Source of the DNA: Symbiodinium sp. CCMP2592
Lineage: Eukaryota; Sar; Dinophyceae; Suessiales; Symbiodiniaceae
Direction of reading: 5' to 3'
DNA length: 64,000 nt
Assembly: GCA_905221615.1 (NCBI GenBank)
Contig: CAJNDT010003112.1
Span: 662,001 to 726,000, forward strand
Both the position numbers and the translations under genes were made by a program. Under the pieces are notes generated by a model. The model searched no databases. It saw only the letters and a list, made by a program, of their open reading frames with translations, and was not told the DNA's origin. Below, piece after piece: positions 53,244-63,643 of the stretch; positions within the stretch are counted from its first letter, which is position 1, and each line of letters starts with the position of its first letter.

Positions 53244-53317
53244 CGTGTTTATTGTTTCCGAAGACACTACATTGGAACCGGAGCCCTAAACCTGAAATCT
53301 GAAACCAACCGTAAACC

Positions 53318-53423
53318 TACTATTTGCTTAAGACCCCCCCCAAAAAATAAAAATAATAATCCCTATATTATCCCTATAAGGAATATATTTTTTTATTTTT
53401 TGGTGGTTCTTAAGCAAATAGTA
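53318..53423. mobile_element. Hairpin MITE, family CTACTATTTGCTTAAG
   Basis: The arms are CTACTATTTGCTTAAGACC and GTTCTTAAGCAAATAGTAG. The interior is the same as at 49338. Confidence 0.8.
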
Positions 53424-53561
53424 GAAACCCTAATTTCTACAACATCACTTCACCACAGCTTCCTGAAGCTCCAGCCCCTTTCGTAGGTGCTCTCGTGCGT
53501 CTTTGTCAATGATGGTCCCTTAAATAAGCATCCTTCAAAGCCGATTCAACTCTCCAGAAAT

Positions 53562-53679
53562 TACAGTAAACCCCATAAAGTTGGAAACGGGATTAAGGCA
53601 AAATAGTGCTGGGATTCCCTATACATTACTCTTAAGGATGGAGGCTCTGGGGTTTCCAACTTTTGGGCTTCTACTGTAT
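53562..53679. mobile_element. Hairpin MITE, family AGTAAACCCC..AAAGTTGG
   Basis: The arms are TACAGTAAACCCCATAAAG and CTTTTGGGCTTCTACTGTA. A close copy at 57496 sits at an exon. Confidence 0.75.
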
Positions 53680-53916
53680 AGCCTGTAAAGCACCACGAAG
53701 GCCAAAGCCGGCAAATTTCAGCAGCCCTCCAACCCTGGCACGCCCTATACTCAGAGGGTTCGCACATACTAGCGACCATCATGAACCCAAAGCAATCCCT
53801 CCCGGTGTTTTTTTTGACCTCACCTCTTAATGGTGGTATTTATGTATGCACTCTCTGAGATATCCTCAACCTTAAACCCCAAACCCCAAACCCTAAAAGG
53901 TCCCAACGCCGGATAG

Positions 53917-53949
53917 CATCTGCTACAACGCTGCCATTGCCGCCTGCGG
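53917..53949 (+). CDS. PPR exon
   Basis: The acceptor is ggatag and the donor is GC. It reads ICYNAAIAAC, the first helix of a repeat. Phase 2 in and out. Confidence 0.7.
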
Positions 53950-54204
53950 GCAAGGAGCGAGGCGCCTTTTCAGGGAGGATCCGCCGAAGCCGATGTGGAT
54001 CTTATCGCATCCCTTTTTGTTTTGATGTATTACTGTAGTTTCATTGAGCATTACATATATTATGTTTGCCTTCTGTTTATGCTTTTCGGAGTTTTCAAGA
54101 TATCTACAGTGTAGGTGGGTATACATATAGACTAGATATAGGGCTATACAAGATACTCACTATGTGTGTTTGTAGATGTATATGTGTATGTATGTTTTAT
54201 ACGT

Positions 54205-54207
54205 GTA

Positions 54208-54250
<43 letters not shown>

Positions 54251-54255
54251 CTCTT

Positions 54256-54291
<36 letters not shown>

Positions 54292-54292
54292 A
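54205..54292. repeat. Two TA microsatellites
   Basis: TA runs separated by ACTCTTATTC. Confidence 0.9.
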
Positions 54293-54675
54293 TATGTAAT
54301 ATGTATATGTATATGTATATGCATATGTAATTATGTAATGATGGAGTTATGTACTTATATGTATGCTTATATGTGCATATGCATATGGTGCATGCATATA
54401 GTACACTGTGGCCCTTGGTATGTACATGATATTCTGCATTCTGAAGCATGCATTATCATGTTCGGATCTGTGTTTTGATGTAGAGTTGCTGCATATCCTT
54501 TATACTGTCTTTTCTTTGATCTGTTGCGTTCTACTCTATTCCGTTGCAGTCTTTTCTATTTTATTTTAGCTCATTGCGACTTTCTGGTTCAAGGCAGTAA
54601 CCTGTCCCCTTTTTTATATATTTTTTCGTAGCTTTAAACCGAGTTTCTTTATAGGGCGTCTTTTTGTACGGGAAG

Positions 54676-54717
54676 GTGGCAAGAGGCCTTGGCGCTCATG
54701 CAGGAGTCGCGAGACAG
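54676..54717 (+). CDS. PPR exon
   Basis: The acceptor is gggaag and the donor is GA. It reads WQEALALMQESRD, the second helix of a repeat. It joins in phase 2 to the exon at 55462. Confidence 0.75.
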
Positions 54718-54747
54718 GAGCCTCGGGGAGCAGGATTTCGGGGCGAG

Positions 54748-55046
54748 GGTCTTGGGGTTGAGGGTTTAGGGATTTAGGGTTTTAGGGTTTGGGGTTTAGG
54801 GTTTAGGGTCTTGGGGTTGAGGGTTTAGGGATTTAGGGTTTGAGGGTTTGGGGTTTAGGGTTTAGGGTCTTGGGGTTGAGGGTTTAGGGATTTAGGGTTT
54901 GAGGGTTTGGGGTTTAGGGTTTAGGGTCTTGGGGTTGGGGATTTAGGGTTTGAGGGTTTGGGGTTTAGGGTTTAGGGTCTTGGGGTTGAGGATTTAGGGT
55001 TTGAGGGTTTGGGGTTTAGGGTTTAGGGTCTTGGGGTTGAGGGCTT
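54748..55046. repeat. 59-bp minisatellite of TTTAGGG-type units
   Basis: About five copies of a 59-bp unit beginning GTCTTGGGGTTGAGGG, some with an 8-bp deletion. It lies just after the PPR exon 54676-54717. Confidence 0.85.
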
Positions 55047-55461
55047 CTCGTTTGGGGTTGAGGCTCTTGGGTTCATGATTTAGGGTTTGGGGTCTTGGGT
55101 TTGAGGGTGTAGAGTTTACGGTTCGGGGGGGTTGAGGGTTTCAGGGTTGGGGATCAAGGGTTTAGGGTCTGGGGGCTTAGGGTTTAGGATGACAGCATGG
55201 CCTTCATTTTCTCAGTCAAGTGAGTTCCTGGAAGGATCCTATAACGGCTCCTTGAAGGGAGGCCCTGTACATTGACTTTACATGAAAAGGTCTAACACAA
55301 GCAGAATCTGTTTCTTCTGAGGTGTTTTTTTGCGGTACCCTTGAAGGGTCTGGCTGACTGTTATTTGGAGATAGCTCCTTAGGATCATCTGAGGCTTTGG
55401 GTCTTTACACGGAAGTACGGGGGGTTGAGATCCTAAACCCCAATGCTCCCTCGAACTACAG

Positions 55462-55518
55462 GATCTCCAACCACGAAGATTATGCACTCAACTCTGCCGT
55501 GCATGCTTGCGGCCAGGC
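55462..55518 (+). CDS. PPR exon
   Basis: The acceptor is ctacag. It reads ISNHEDYALNSAVHACGQ, a repeat's first helix. The donor is the GC at 55519 (phase 2, joins to 56137) or at 55517 (phase 0). Confidence 0.75.
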
Positions 55519-55870
55519 GCCATGTCGGGTCTCTCTTTTTTTTTCTGCCGGGCCGGTGGCATGATTGCGTTTAGGTTCACGGGTCCGCGATAGGATTCTC
55601 GTGGTGTGAAGGCTGGGCTTTGGAGGTTGTCAAAAGGCTGGTAGTGTTAAACCTATAAGGGATTTGAAGTTATCTCTGCCCTAACCCACAACCCAATGCT
55701 CTCTCGATGTTTTTTCTGTCAGAAAAGTGTGACCCCTCATAGCTTGCATTTCCTGTAACCCGAGAGGATTTTCCTGAACTGGTGGAGCCGTGGAAACACG
55801 CAAGCTTGCAGGCATTCCCAGGGTGTTTTTTGTTTTCTCCGCGTGCCTTTAGGGACACGGTGTTCCCCTC

Positions 55871-55984
55871 ACCCTAAGGGTCCATGTATTCATATAGTCA
55901 GTATATACATTGGCCTTAATGTAGTCCCTATAAAGGTACTTTGGGGCTCATGTATCTCTATATGGGTACATGGACCCTTAGGGT
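55871..55984. mobile_element. Hairpin MITE, family CCTAAGGGTCCATGTA
   Basis: The arms are ACCCTAAGGGTCCATGTA and TACATGGACCCTTAGGGT. The type copy of its family. Confidence 0.8.
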
Positions 55985-56136
55985 CACTTCTCTTTTCATT
56001 TTCCCGGTTGTTTTTCGGAACCAAACGGCCGCCTAACCCCCCCAACCTTCTTCTCAAAGCCAGGGTGGCTGGTTTAGGGTTTAGGGTTTAGGGCTTAAGG
56101 GTTTAAGGGTTTAGGGTTTAGGGTTTTTGAAACCAG

Positions 56137-56235
56137 GATGACCCGCACCGTTTCTTCTTGCATCCTTTCGGAGGCATCACTGTGGGCACGGGCCTCTCAG
56201 TTGCTGGCGATGGCTTTGGCTGAGGGCGTCTACCA
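56137..56235 (+). CDS. PPR exon
   Basis: The acceptor is aaccag and the donor is GC. It reads TVSSCILSEASLWARAS then QLLAMALAEGVY. Joining at phase 2 gives EGVYQNIITFNAAL, a clean inter-repeat hinge. Confidence 0.78.
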
Positions 56236-57142
56236 GCCGAACCTCGGCCAAAAGCTTGGCGGAAGCTTCCTACCCAAGAGGTTTAGGGGTTTAGAGGTCC
56301 ACGGTTTAGGGGTTTAGGGTTGAGGGGTTTAGAGGTTTTGTGGGTCAGGGCCTGTGGCCTCTTGTATCGCAGATTCAAGGCCCGCGAACTAAATCCTGCC
56401 GTGAGAAGGAGCCCCCAGAAGGGGGAACCTGATCCCAGCATGATGCATTGATGCTAACAGGGCCCATGCAGCCATACAGTAGACACTTTCGCCCTGATCT
56501 TACCTGTTGTGATTAGATGTTTTCGGCAAAACCAGTAGACTTTGCCTTTGACGGTCTTCCGCATGCTCCTCGTGAAGTGTACTGTTTCGGCAAGCTTTTC
56601 ACAAAGTCATACAGGAACTTCGGCAGTATTCACGGCAGTATCCGACCTTGAATTCCCGGGCCTGGGTTGTTGCAGTCTCCTGCTAGGCGAGTCTGACAAC
56701 CTAAAGACTTCGTGACCTCAACACACATGGGCACATACGTGCTTTACAATCTCGCAGCGTGGCAAGATGTTGGTGTCTGTTTGCTCCTGCTTGTTTACTT
56801 TGAGGAGGCAATGATAGTGGCAGTACCAGTAGCAACTTGCCATGCTCGTTTGACTCTTGACTCTATCGCCGGTCGCCATCGGTCCGTCGTGTGGATTGCA
56901 AAGCCGCAGAGGCCAACGTGTCAATCCCATAATCTGTGGCACCGCTAAGCCCCGTCGCCCGATCCCATGCCATTGGTTCTTTTGGAAGTAACGTTTGAGG
57001 TTTACAATGCCGGGTTACCTAGAAACCTTAGCGCTGAAACCAAAGAACTAAGAACCCTGAACGGTGTTGAAACCAGAACCTACACACTAAGCCCAAGGTA
57101 CCCGCAAACCCGAAATCTCAAAGCCTAAAGCTTGAGATCCAG

Positions 57143-57200
57143 GAACATCATTACTTTCAATGCAGCTCTCACAGCGTGTTTCCGTGCTGCAGCATGGCAG
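57143..57200 (+). CDS. PPR exon
   Basis: The acceptor is gatccag and the donor is GC. It reads NIITFNAALTACFRAAAWQ. Phase 0 out. Confidence 0.8.
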
Positions 57201-57495
57201 GCAGAATTGGGTTTCAACAGCTTTCATGTTGGCATGACTGCTGTGATTCGTGTAGAGGGGCCTGGAACTTTAGTGATACTCTTCCGGAGGCCGCCCAAAC
57301 GGGTGGTTGTTGAAGTTAGGGCCCTTCTAATCTCTGCCCGCGACCCTGATTGATTTCGGACCTAATATATACTGAAGAGCAAACCACTTAAAAGATCTAC
57401 CTAAACTTTTGTAAACCCTAAACCGTAACCAGAGGCCTACATGCAGCTATGTCACCGCCGGACCCCCTTGGCGAGTTGGAAAACATCATTGATCA

Positions 57496-57614
57496 CTATA
57501 GTAAACCCCATAAAGTTGGAAACCCGATTAGGGCCGAATAGTGCTGGGATTCCCTATACATTACTCTCAAGGATTGAGGCTATGGGGTTTCCAACTTCGG
57601 GGCTTTTACTATAG
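57496..57614. mobile_element. Hairpin MITE ending at a 3' splice site, family AGTAAACCCC..AAAGTTGG
   Basis: The tips are CTATAGTAAACCCC and GGGGCTTTTACTATAG, perfectly inverted for ten bases. The last AG is the acceptor of the PPR exon that starts at 57615. Confidence 0.8.
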
Positions 57615-57705
57615 ATGCTGGAGTTTTTCGAAGAAGCCGTCGAAGTGTTGCAGGCCTCGCTGGCGTGGCTGTCAGCCCTGAGGAAGAGAAGCTTCCGACC
57701 CACAG
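57615..57705 (+). CDS. PPR exon whose acceptor is supplied by a hairpin
   Basis: The acceptor ctatag is the right tip of the hairpin at 57496-57614; the donor is GC. It reads MLEFFEEAVEVLQ then AWLSALRKRSFRPT, and joins in phase 1 to VLIGAAARG. The repeat is somewhat long (43 residues between tryptophans). Confidence 0.6.
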
Positions 57706-58240
57706 GCCATTGTTTTGCTCCCATGCAAAAAGGGTTCGGCTTTAGGGTTTAGGCTTTAGGGTCTAAGGGTGAAGTTAGTAGGGTTGAGGATTTGTGGGAG
57801 GGTTTAGGGTTTCGGCTAGGGTTTCGGGGCTAGAATTTACTGTTTCAGTCAGGGTTTGGGGTTTGAGGTTTCGGGGATAAAGCGGATCTTGAACCCTGCA
57901 GCCCCACGCAGGCTTTACAAAGATTAATAAGGCCCTCTAAGATTGTAGACGAAGGGTTTAGGGTTTAGGGTTTAGGGGTTTAGGGGTAACTCCAAAAACA
58001 AATTAGGAAAGATGGAGCTCTTCATAGCACAGTTTCACGGCCGAAGTTTCTATTGCTATCTTCACATCGGATTTATGAAGATGCTAGGAGCTCTAACCCC
58101 AAGACCCTCGCCTTAACACCCTGAATCCCAACCCTAAGCCCCTAAACCCTAAACCCTAAAGACTCTAGATCCCCCAAACCCTGCTCCAAATCAGAAAGTC
58201 ACATCCTGCCGAGCTCAGGAACCTTAAACCCATGAACCCT

Positions 58241-58333
58241 TACCCAGAGGCTCCAAAGTAGTTCCTTTTGGGGGCCACCTGATAGGATTCTAAATATGAG
58301 CCCTCAAAAGGAACTACTATGGAGCCTATGGGC
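58241..58333. mobile_element. Hairpin MITE, family GGCTCC
   Basis: The arms are TACCCAGAGGCTCCAAAGTAG and CTACTATGGAGCCTATGGGCA. It is 71 bases upstream of a PPR exon. Confidence 0.7.
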
Positions 58334-58404
58334 ATAAACCCCTACACCCCACAAACCCGTAAACCAAAAAAACCTTCAACTGCTGCCAGGAACCACGTGG
58401 ACAG

Positions 58405-58473
58405 TTCTTATCGGCGCCGCCGCGCGGGGAACTGCTTGGAAGCGGTCACTGGCGCTCTGGCGCCGCTGCCCAG
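58405..58473 (+). CDS. PPR exon
   Basis: The acceptor is tggacag and the donor is GA. It reads LIGAAARGTAWKRSLALWRR, both helices of one repeat. Confidence 0.78.
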
Positions 58474-58940
58474 GACGACTTTGTTGGGACGAAAAAGGGC
58501 GCGCAAAACATTAGGCATCCTGGTCTGAGGTTCAGGATGTGAGATGTAAGGCCCCGACTCCAGAAAACGCGAGTTCCGAGATCCCAAGTGATGGCCGGAT
58601 TCTTTGCAGCTAGTTCGAATCAGTACCCTAAGGTAAGCTTGTCTCCATCACATTCCATTACCAAGATCACTCAACCGCCCGTTTGTCCATGGGTTGAGGC
58701 TTTCAGAGGTGTCGAGTCGAAAGTAGGGCTTATCGGCAAAATGCTCGGTTTAAATACCTGAAACATGAAGTCAGAACCCGAACCCTACCGCTAAAAGGAC
58801 TGGGTTATATCTGATTTTGGACTTCTGTGCCTTAGGTTTGCGATTTGAGGTTTTTTGTGGCCTCGTGTTCAGTATTTCCGATATGTCAGGGTTAGGACAT
58901 GTTAGGACTGTTGGGGTTCAGACGGGTCTTTTGCCGGCAG

Positions 58941-58979
58941 GAGATCTTTCCACGCTCAACGCAACCATGGAGGCCTGCC
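58941..58979 (+). CDS. PPR exon
   Basis: The acceptor is ccggcag and the donor is GC. It reads DLSTLNATMEAC, a repeat's first helix. Phase 1 both sides. Confidence 0.78.
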
Positions 58980-58992
58980 GCCCCTCGCCGTG

Positions 58993-59072
58993 TGTTTCGG
59001 TTTAGGGTTTAGGGTTTAGGGTTTATAGGGTTTAGGGTTTAGGGTTTAGGGGTTTAGGGTTTAGGGTATAGG
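58993..59072. repeat. TTTAGGG array
   Basis: About ten units directly following the PPR exon 58941-58979. Confidence 0.85.
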
Positions 59073-59234
59073 GTTTGCTAGAGACACGGTGACTGCAGAT
59101 CCCAGAACCTGAGCGCACGACCCTTCCCAGTACCCCTTCAAGGCACAATACGACCACATGCAGGATGATGTCTTCTTTTGAAGAGTATAGCAGGAGTCCT
59201 GTGGCTTTTTGCAATTAAAGGAAAGGTTCATTGT

Positions 59235-59346
59235 CTAGGATGCCCAGTAGTACCCTTATTCCCTTTGTGTAGTCCTAGGTTCCTTATAAAGTTACCCAAT
59301 ACCAAAAAGAGAGGCCTTTTTATTCTTAGGTTGCTGGGTATCCTAG
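59235..59346. mobile_element. Hairpin MITE, family CTAGGATGCCCAG
   Basis: The arms are CTAGGATGCCCAGTAGTACC and GGTTGCTGGGTATCCTAG. Confidence 0.75.
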
Positions 59347-59573
59347 TTGTGTAAGTGCTTGGATTTCTGTGTTGCAACCCGAAATCTGAGATGTCCACTT
59401 GAGCGTTTTTTCCGGGGTGCAAGTAAGCCATTCGGTTCAACTACATACATGCACATATGTGCGCAGATGCATGAAAATTAGACATCTACATATATATATA
59501 TATATATATATGTACACCGTATACTTGCATCTGCTTGAATTTGTTGTCATATTCAGATGTGCTGGCTGCTGAG

Positions 59574-59610
59574 ACAGAGCAGGCCCGGTGAGCATGCTTT
59601 TGATGTACGA
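59574..59610 (+). CDS. PPR exon
   Basis: The acceptor is tgctgag and the donor is GC. It reads HRAGPVSMLLMY after joining, the second helix that follows MEAC. Confidence 0.6.
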
Positions 59611-59718
59611 GCAATTGTCTCCTTCTTGGAGTCATGCCCAAGCCCAATACCCGAAAAACCCATATTGGGTTTAGGGTTTAGGGCTGTTGGGTTTCCTTTG
59701 TTGGCTGCTGATACTAAG

Positions 59719-59773
59719 GCTACGGCGCTGCTTGGCATACTGCGCTGCTACTTCTCCAGTCGGCGCATGGGAG
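59719..59773 (+). CDS. PPR candidate exon
   Basis: The acceptor is tactaag and the donor is GA. It reads LRRCLAYCAATSPVGAWE, like a repeat's first helix and turn. The phase fits upstream; the downstream link to 61793 needs another exon. Confidence 0.4.
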
Positions 59774-60217
59774 GACTCCTGACTGAGCTCACGATTTGAC
59801 GTTCTGAGGTTCAGAGTTCAGAGGGTTCCTCAACACGGGGTCGATTTTGGCATCTGGATGGGTTCGTTCTTTCTCCCCCTCAAGATGGATTTGAGTGGTT
59901 TGGGAAGCCCTGAAAACATGGTCGACAAGTTTCCTCTGCTTTTGTGAACAAGATGTAATCCCCGGCACAGTGTATCTACTTTGGTCTCCCCCATCGAGGT
60001 TCGACATGTAGCGGACTGTGCGGGTCTAGGGCTAGGGTGCCTATAGCCTGAACCTCAGACCCCTAAGCCCTGAACCCTAAGACCCTCCGAAAACCTCGAT
60101 CCTCTAAGTAAGGGTTCATAACCTACTATTTTGAAGGTTTCGGGGCTACAGGCAGAACCTAAATTTTGAGCTTCTCTCCCTCACCTCTCTCCCCACGTCT
60201 TTTTCTCTTGTGTGATA

Positions 60218-60260
<43 letters not shown>

Positions 60261-61011
60261 CATTCCCTGTTCGGGCGGGCTGGAAGAAGGCACCTCCTGA
60301 TAACTGTTGATTGCACGGTGCATCCGAGCGACCTTACACAACACATGTACAGTTTGACACAGGCATATGAAAACAAAGCTCGCACGATGTCCTCCCTTTC
60401 CAAAGGGACCCCAACTTACAACGGAAGCAGTCCAAAATCTTAGCCTGCAAGTTCTTTCGAGCTTAAGCAAGGTTTACGGTGTGTGGAGCCAGAAAGCTTC
60501 CTCGCTGCCACTTTGTAAAGGTCTCGTGCCCAGCCCGATCGCAACTCCGCCGCTATTGGGAAAGGAAATGTTCAAATATGCTCGTGAATACAGTGGCCTC
60601 TGCAATTAAAATGGGATTTCGGAGTATAGCGTGCTAGACTGTGAACATCACGGGCCATCAAGCACATTATTGCGACGCAGAGTTTGGCGGGCTTGCTCTA
60701 AGCTCAGTGTCACAAGTGCATACCTGGCAGGATTCCAATTTTCGAGGACTTCAGGACCTAAACCCTAAACCCTAAACCCTAAACCCTAATCCCTAAACCG
60801 TATGGGTTATACTTCGGTCTGCCAAGGGAGTCAGTACTTCGTGATCTTATTCCGTGTATACCATAGACTGCAGCTCTATTCCGGAACCTCCGAAAACAGC
60901 CCTGGAGTTATTCGGGTCCTATAGCCCCGTGCTGTGAAAGGCCTTCGATCGGGGCTGCTTGAAAGGTTTGGGTCGGAGGGCCCTAACCTTGCTGCGAGTT
61001 TGGACCCCTAT
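59774..61011. other. PPR intron(s), a missing exon expected
   Basis: CT microsatellite, CCCTAAA array at 60750-60800 and non-repetitive stretches. Phase arithmetic asks for at least one more PPR exon between 59773 and 61793, which I did not find. Confidence 0.5.
60220..60257. repeat. CT microsatellite
   Basis: About 18 CT units. Confidence 0.9.
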
Positions 61012-61208
61012 GCTAAATCCCTAGGGTTCCTTTAAAGGGATCTATAGGGGCACCTTTAAGGGGTGCCCTTTAAGGGATCTATAGGGTTTTGGGGTTTAGG
61101 GTTTAGGGTGATGATATAGATCCTGCATTACCCTAAGGACCCGAAAGTATGGGAATTATGGTATATTCCTTATTATGGGTAATGCAGGATTTATATCATC
61201 AACAGTAT
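61012..61208. mobile_element. Composite repeat copy A: step-like GGGATCTATAGGG unit plus TTGATGAT hairpin
   Basis: A stretch with palindromic AAAGGGATCTATAGGG halves and a TTTAGGG link runs into the hairpin at 61107-61208 (GATGATATAGATCCTGCAT to ATCATCAACAG). It is repeated almost intact at 61860-62052. Confidence 0.7.
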
Positions 61209-61792
61209 GAAGCCCGAAAGCTTAAACCCTAATCACCTAAACTCTGAACCCTAGGTTTCCGGGTTCATGGTCGGGGTTCGGTTTTCGGGTTCAGGGTGAG
61301 GGTTACCCTAAGCCCTGATACCCTACCTTTGAAGTGCATAAGCCCCGAGACTCACCTGCAGTTGTGTCATCTGAACACCAACCTGAAGCAATCACAATCC
61401 TTTCTTGAAAGCCCTGTAGAAATCCTTCAAAGCCGGGGAACAGGATTTAGGGCTTAGCTCAAAACACGGCCATCACTAGACCTGTAGGCGTGACGGAAGG
61501 CTGCGGGAGGTCAACTACTGGATGATCACTTCAAACTAGTATAGGGGCCTAAATTCTAGATAAAATTACCAACAATCCAAAGACCCCAAACGGTAAATGC
61601 AAATAAGCCCAAACCCTAAACTGCCCAGCCCACGCAAACCGCAAGTGCCAATAATCCCCAGGGCTTTAGGCTTTGGGGCTTTAGGGCTTTAGGCTTTAGG
61701 GCTTTGGGCTTTAGGGCTTTAGGCTTTAGGGCTTTCAAGCTTTTTAAGACTTTAGGAAGTTAGGGTTTGGGCTTCAGGGATTGGCGTCTCAG

Positions 61793-61857
61793 GCATCACC
61801 TACAGCACGCTGGTCCATGCCTGTGCTGAGGGTCGCCAGTGGCAGAAGGCTCTCGAG
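61793..61857 (+). CDS. PPR exon
   Basis: The acceptor is gtctcag and the donor is GC. It reads ITYSTLVHACAEGRQWQKAL plus Glu. Phase 0 out. A hairpin starts within three bases of the donor. Confidence 0.82.
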
Positions 61858-61859
61858 GC

Positions 61860-62052
61860 CGCTACGGTTGATGATCTAAATCCCTAGGGTTCCTTTAAAG
61901 GGATCTATAGGGGCACCTTTAAGGGGTGCCCTTTAAGGGATCTATAGGGTTTTGGGGTTTAGGGTTTAGGGTGATGATATAAATCCGAAACTATGGGAAT
62001 CATGGTATATTCCTTATTATGGGTAATGCAGGATTTATATCATCAACCGCAG
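61860..62052. mobile_element. Composite repeat copy B, hairpin with nested insert, at a PPR splice donor
   Basis: The left tip GGTTGATGATCTAAATCC and the right tip GGATTTATATCATCAACCGCAG form the arms. Between them sits the same step-like unit as in copy A. The left tip is within two or three bases of the GC donor at 61858. Confidence 0.7.
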
Positions 62053-62730
62053 TAGGGCTGCTGACATTGATGATGCTTCGGGGCATATAGGGTCTAGGAT
62101 TTCGGGGGGGGGGGGGGGGTATTGGGGCTTGTAGACGCTCAAAGAGATACCTTGGACCTTTAGGGTGCGTCCTTAACGTCAAAACTCCAAACTCTATACC
62201 GCTGTTGCCTTGTTGAACCCCTGTGTGGGATCTACAGCGTAGGCCACGTAGGCTCCGTGCAGTTCGCGGCGGAGCTTCGTTTTTTTGTTGTCGTTTCTCT
62301 TCCTGTTACAAGCAATCTCCAGAAAGCTGTTCCAAACACAATAAAGACCCCGAATAGTTGAATAGTTCTCCAAAGCCAGATCCCTACGTGCTACCTCCCT
62401 CGACTCCTCAACCTTGTCATATTGCCACAACCACCATTCTCCACCCCGATGCCTGAACCCAATTTCCCTGAGGCCTGCGTCCCTGAACCCCATGATGTTT
62501 TTTTCTTGAGCCCTCGAACAAACACAAAACCCGCAACCCACATGAAGCCCTAAAGCCTCAACAGAGCCCGTCCTAAACCCAAACATAGTTTGAACAATCA
62601 GCGAAGCCTTATAATCCCTAAAGCCCTCTAAACCCTAGACCCCTAAAGCCCTAAAATAAAACCCTAAACCTTAAATTCCTAAACCCCCAAAAAACCCTAT
62701 AAGCCCTATATAATCCCTACCTTCAAAGAG

Positions 62731-62805
62731 GTCTTCGGGATCCTCCTGGCCACGGTGACACCGGATCCGACGGCTTTCAGCGCGGCCATCGGGTCCTGCG
62801 CCAAG
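62731..62805 (+). CDS. PPR exon
   Basis: The acceptor is caaagag and the donor is GC. It reads VFGILLATVTPDPTAFSAAI then GSCAK. With the previous exon it makes a full 35-residue repeat. Confidence 0.82.
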
Positions 62806-62852
62806 GCGTCCGTTGTTTTAGGATTAGGGTTTAGGGATTAGGGTTTAGGGAT

Positions 62853-62912
62853 TAGGGACTACATTAAGGCCAATGTATAATACTATATGAATACACAGAC
62901 CCTGAGGGTTTA
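62853..62912. mobile_element. Half hairpin, family CCTAAGGGTCCATGTA
   Basis: Only the segment GACTACATTAAGGCCAATGT to CCCTGAGGG remains, the reverse complement of the left half of 55871. Confidence 0.5.
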
Positions 62913-63040
62913 GTTTACTTCAGGGCTCCAAGGTTTGTTGGGTTTTAGGGCTCATATAATGTTTCGGGCTTAGGGTTTCAGTAGGGTTTAGGGTTTCTTG
63001 GGTTGACTTCAGGGTTCCTAGGTTTGGGTTGTTGGGCTTA

Positions 63041-63150
63041 TATGGGGGTTTCCGAAAAAAAAGGGGTACCTTATTTTGGGGTCCTTAGAATAAGGATCCT
63101 ACTATGTAGGGTACTAGACTAGGGTACCTATTTTCGGAAACTCCCATATA
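63041..63150. mobile_element. Hairpin MITE, family GTTTCCGA
   Basis: The arms are TATGGGGGTTTCCGAAAA and TTTTCGGAAACTCCCATA, with the loop GGATCCTACTATGTAGGG. Confidence 0.8.
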
Positions 63151-63469
63151 GGGGTTGGGGTTACAGAGTGCAGTGTCTAGGGATTCAGAGTAAAGTGTGA
63201 GGTTTATGTAGGGTTTCAGGGGTTCAGAGTCTAGGGCGTAGGGTCAAGGATCCCGTACTGGTACTGAAATTTAGGAAAATCATGTGCAATGAAGTGGGGT
63301 CTCGCTTGGTGCTCAGAGGGAATGAGTGACTGTTTAGTGTGTTTTGAGGCCCCACTCGTGGTTTCGATCGGTGCGTCAGGCTGACCTTCAAATCTTGTTG
63401 CTGCAAGACCCGTGCAAAGCTTCGAACTGCATACTGCTGTGTAGAAGCCAAGACCTCGTAGGCAGACAT

Positions 63470-63574
63470 GGGTGGTTGTCAAAAGTATGGTCCCGATTTG
63501 GGGTTCGTAATATTGTACGTCACCTTGTATTTAGGGTGCCCAAACAAGGGACCCCTAATTTTGACAATCACCCA
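63470..63574. mobile_element. Hairpin MITE, family GTGGTTGTCAA
   Basis: The arms are GGGTGGTTGTCAAAAGTATG and AATTTTGACAATCACCC. It lies 34 bases upstream of a PPR exon. Confidence 0.75.
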
Positions 63575-63607
63575 CATGAACTTTTCAAGCCTTGGAACCG
63601 ACGACAG

Positions 63608-63643
63608 GCAGCTGCATGGCTTCATGCCTTATCCTTTCTCGAG
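63608..63643 (+). CDS. PPR exon, last one in window
   Basis: The acceptor is gacgacag and the donor is GC (or GT at 63652). It reads AAAWLHALSFLE, the second helix after GSCAK. The gene runs on to the right. Confidence 0.75.

Noticed and set aside
54066..54449. Open frames around the TA microsatellites
   Set aside because: Repeat translation only.
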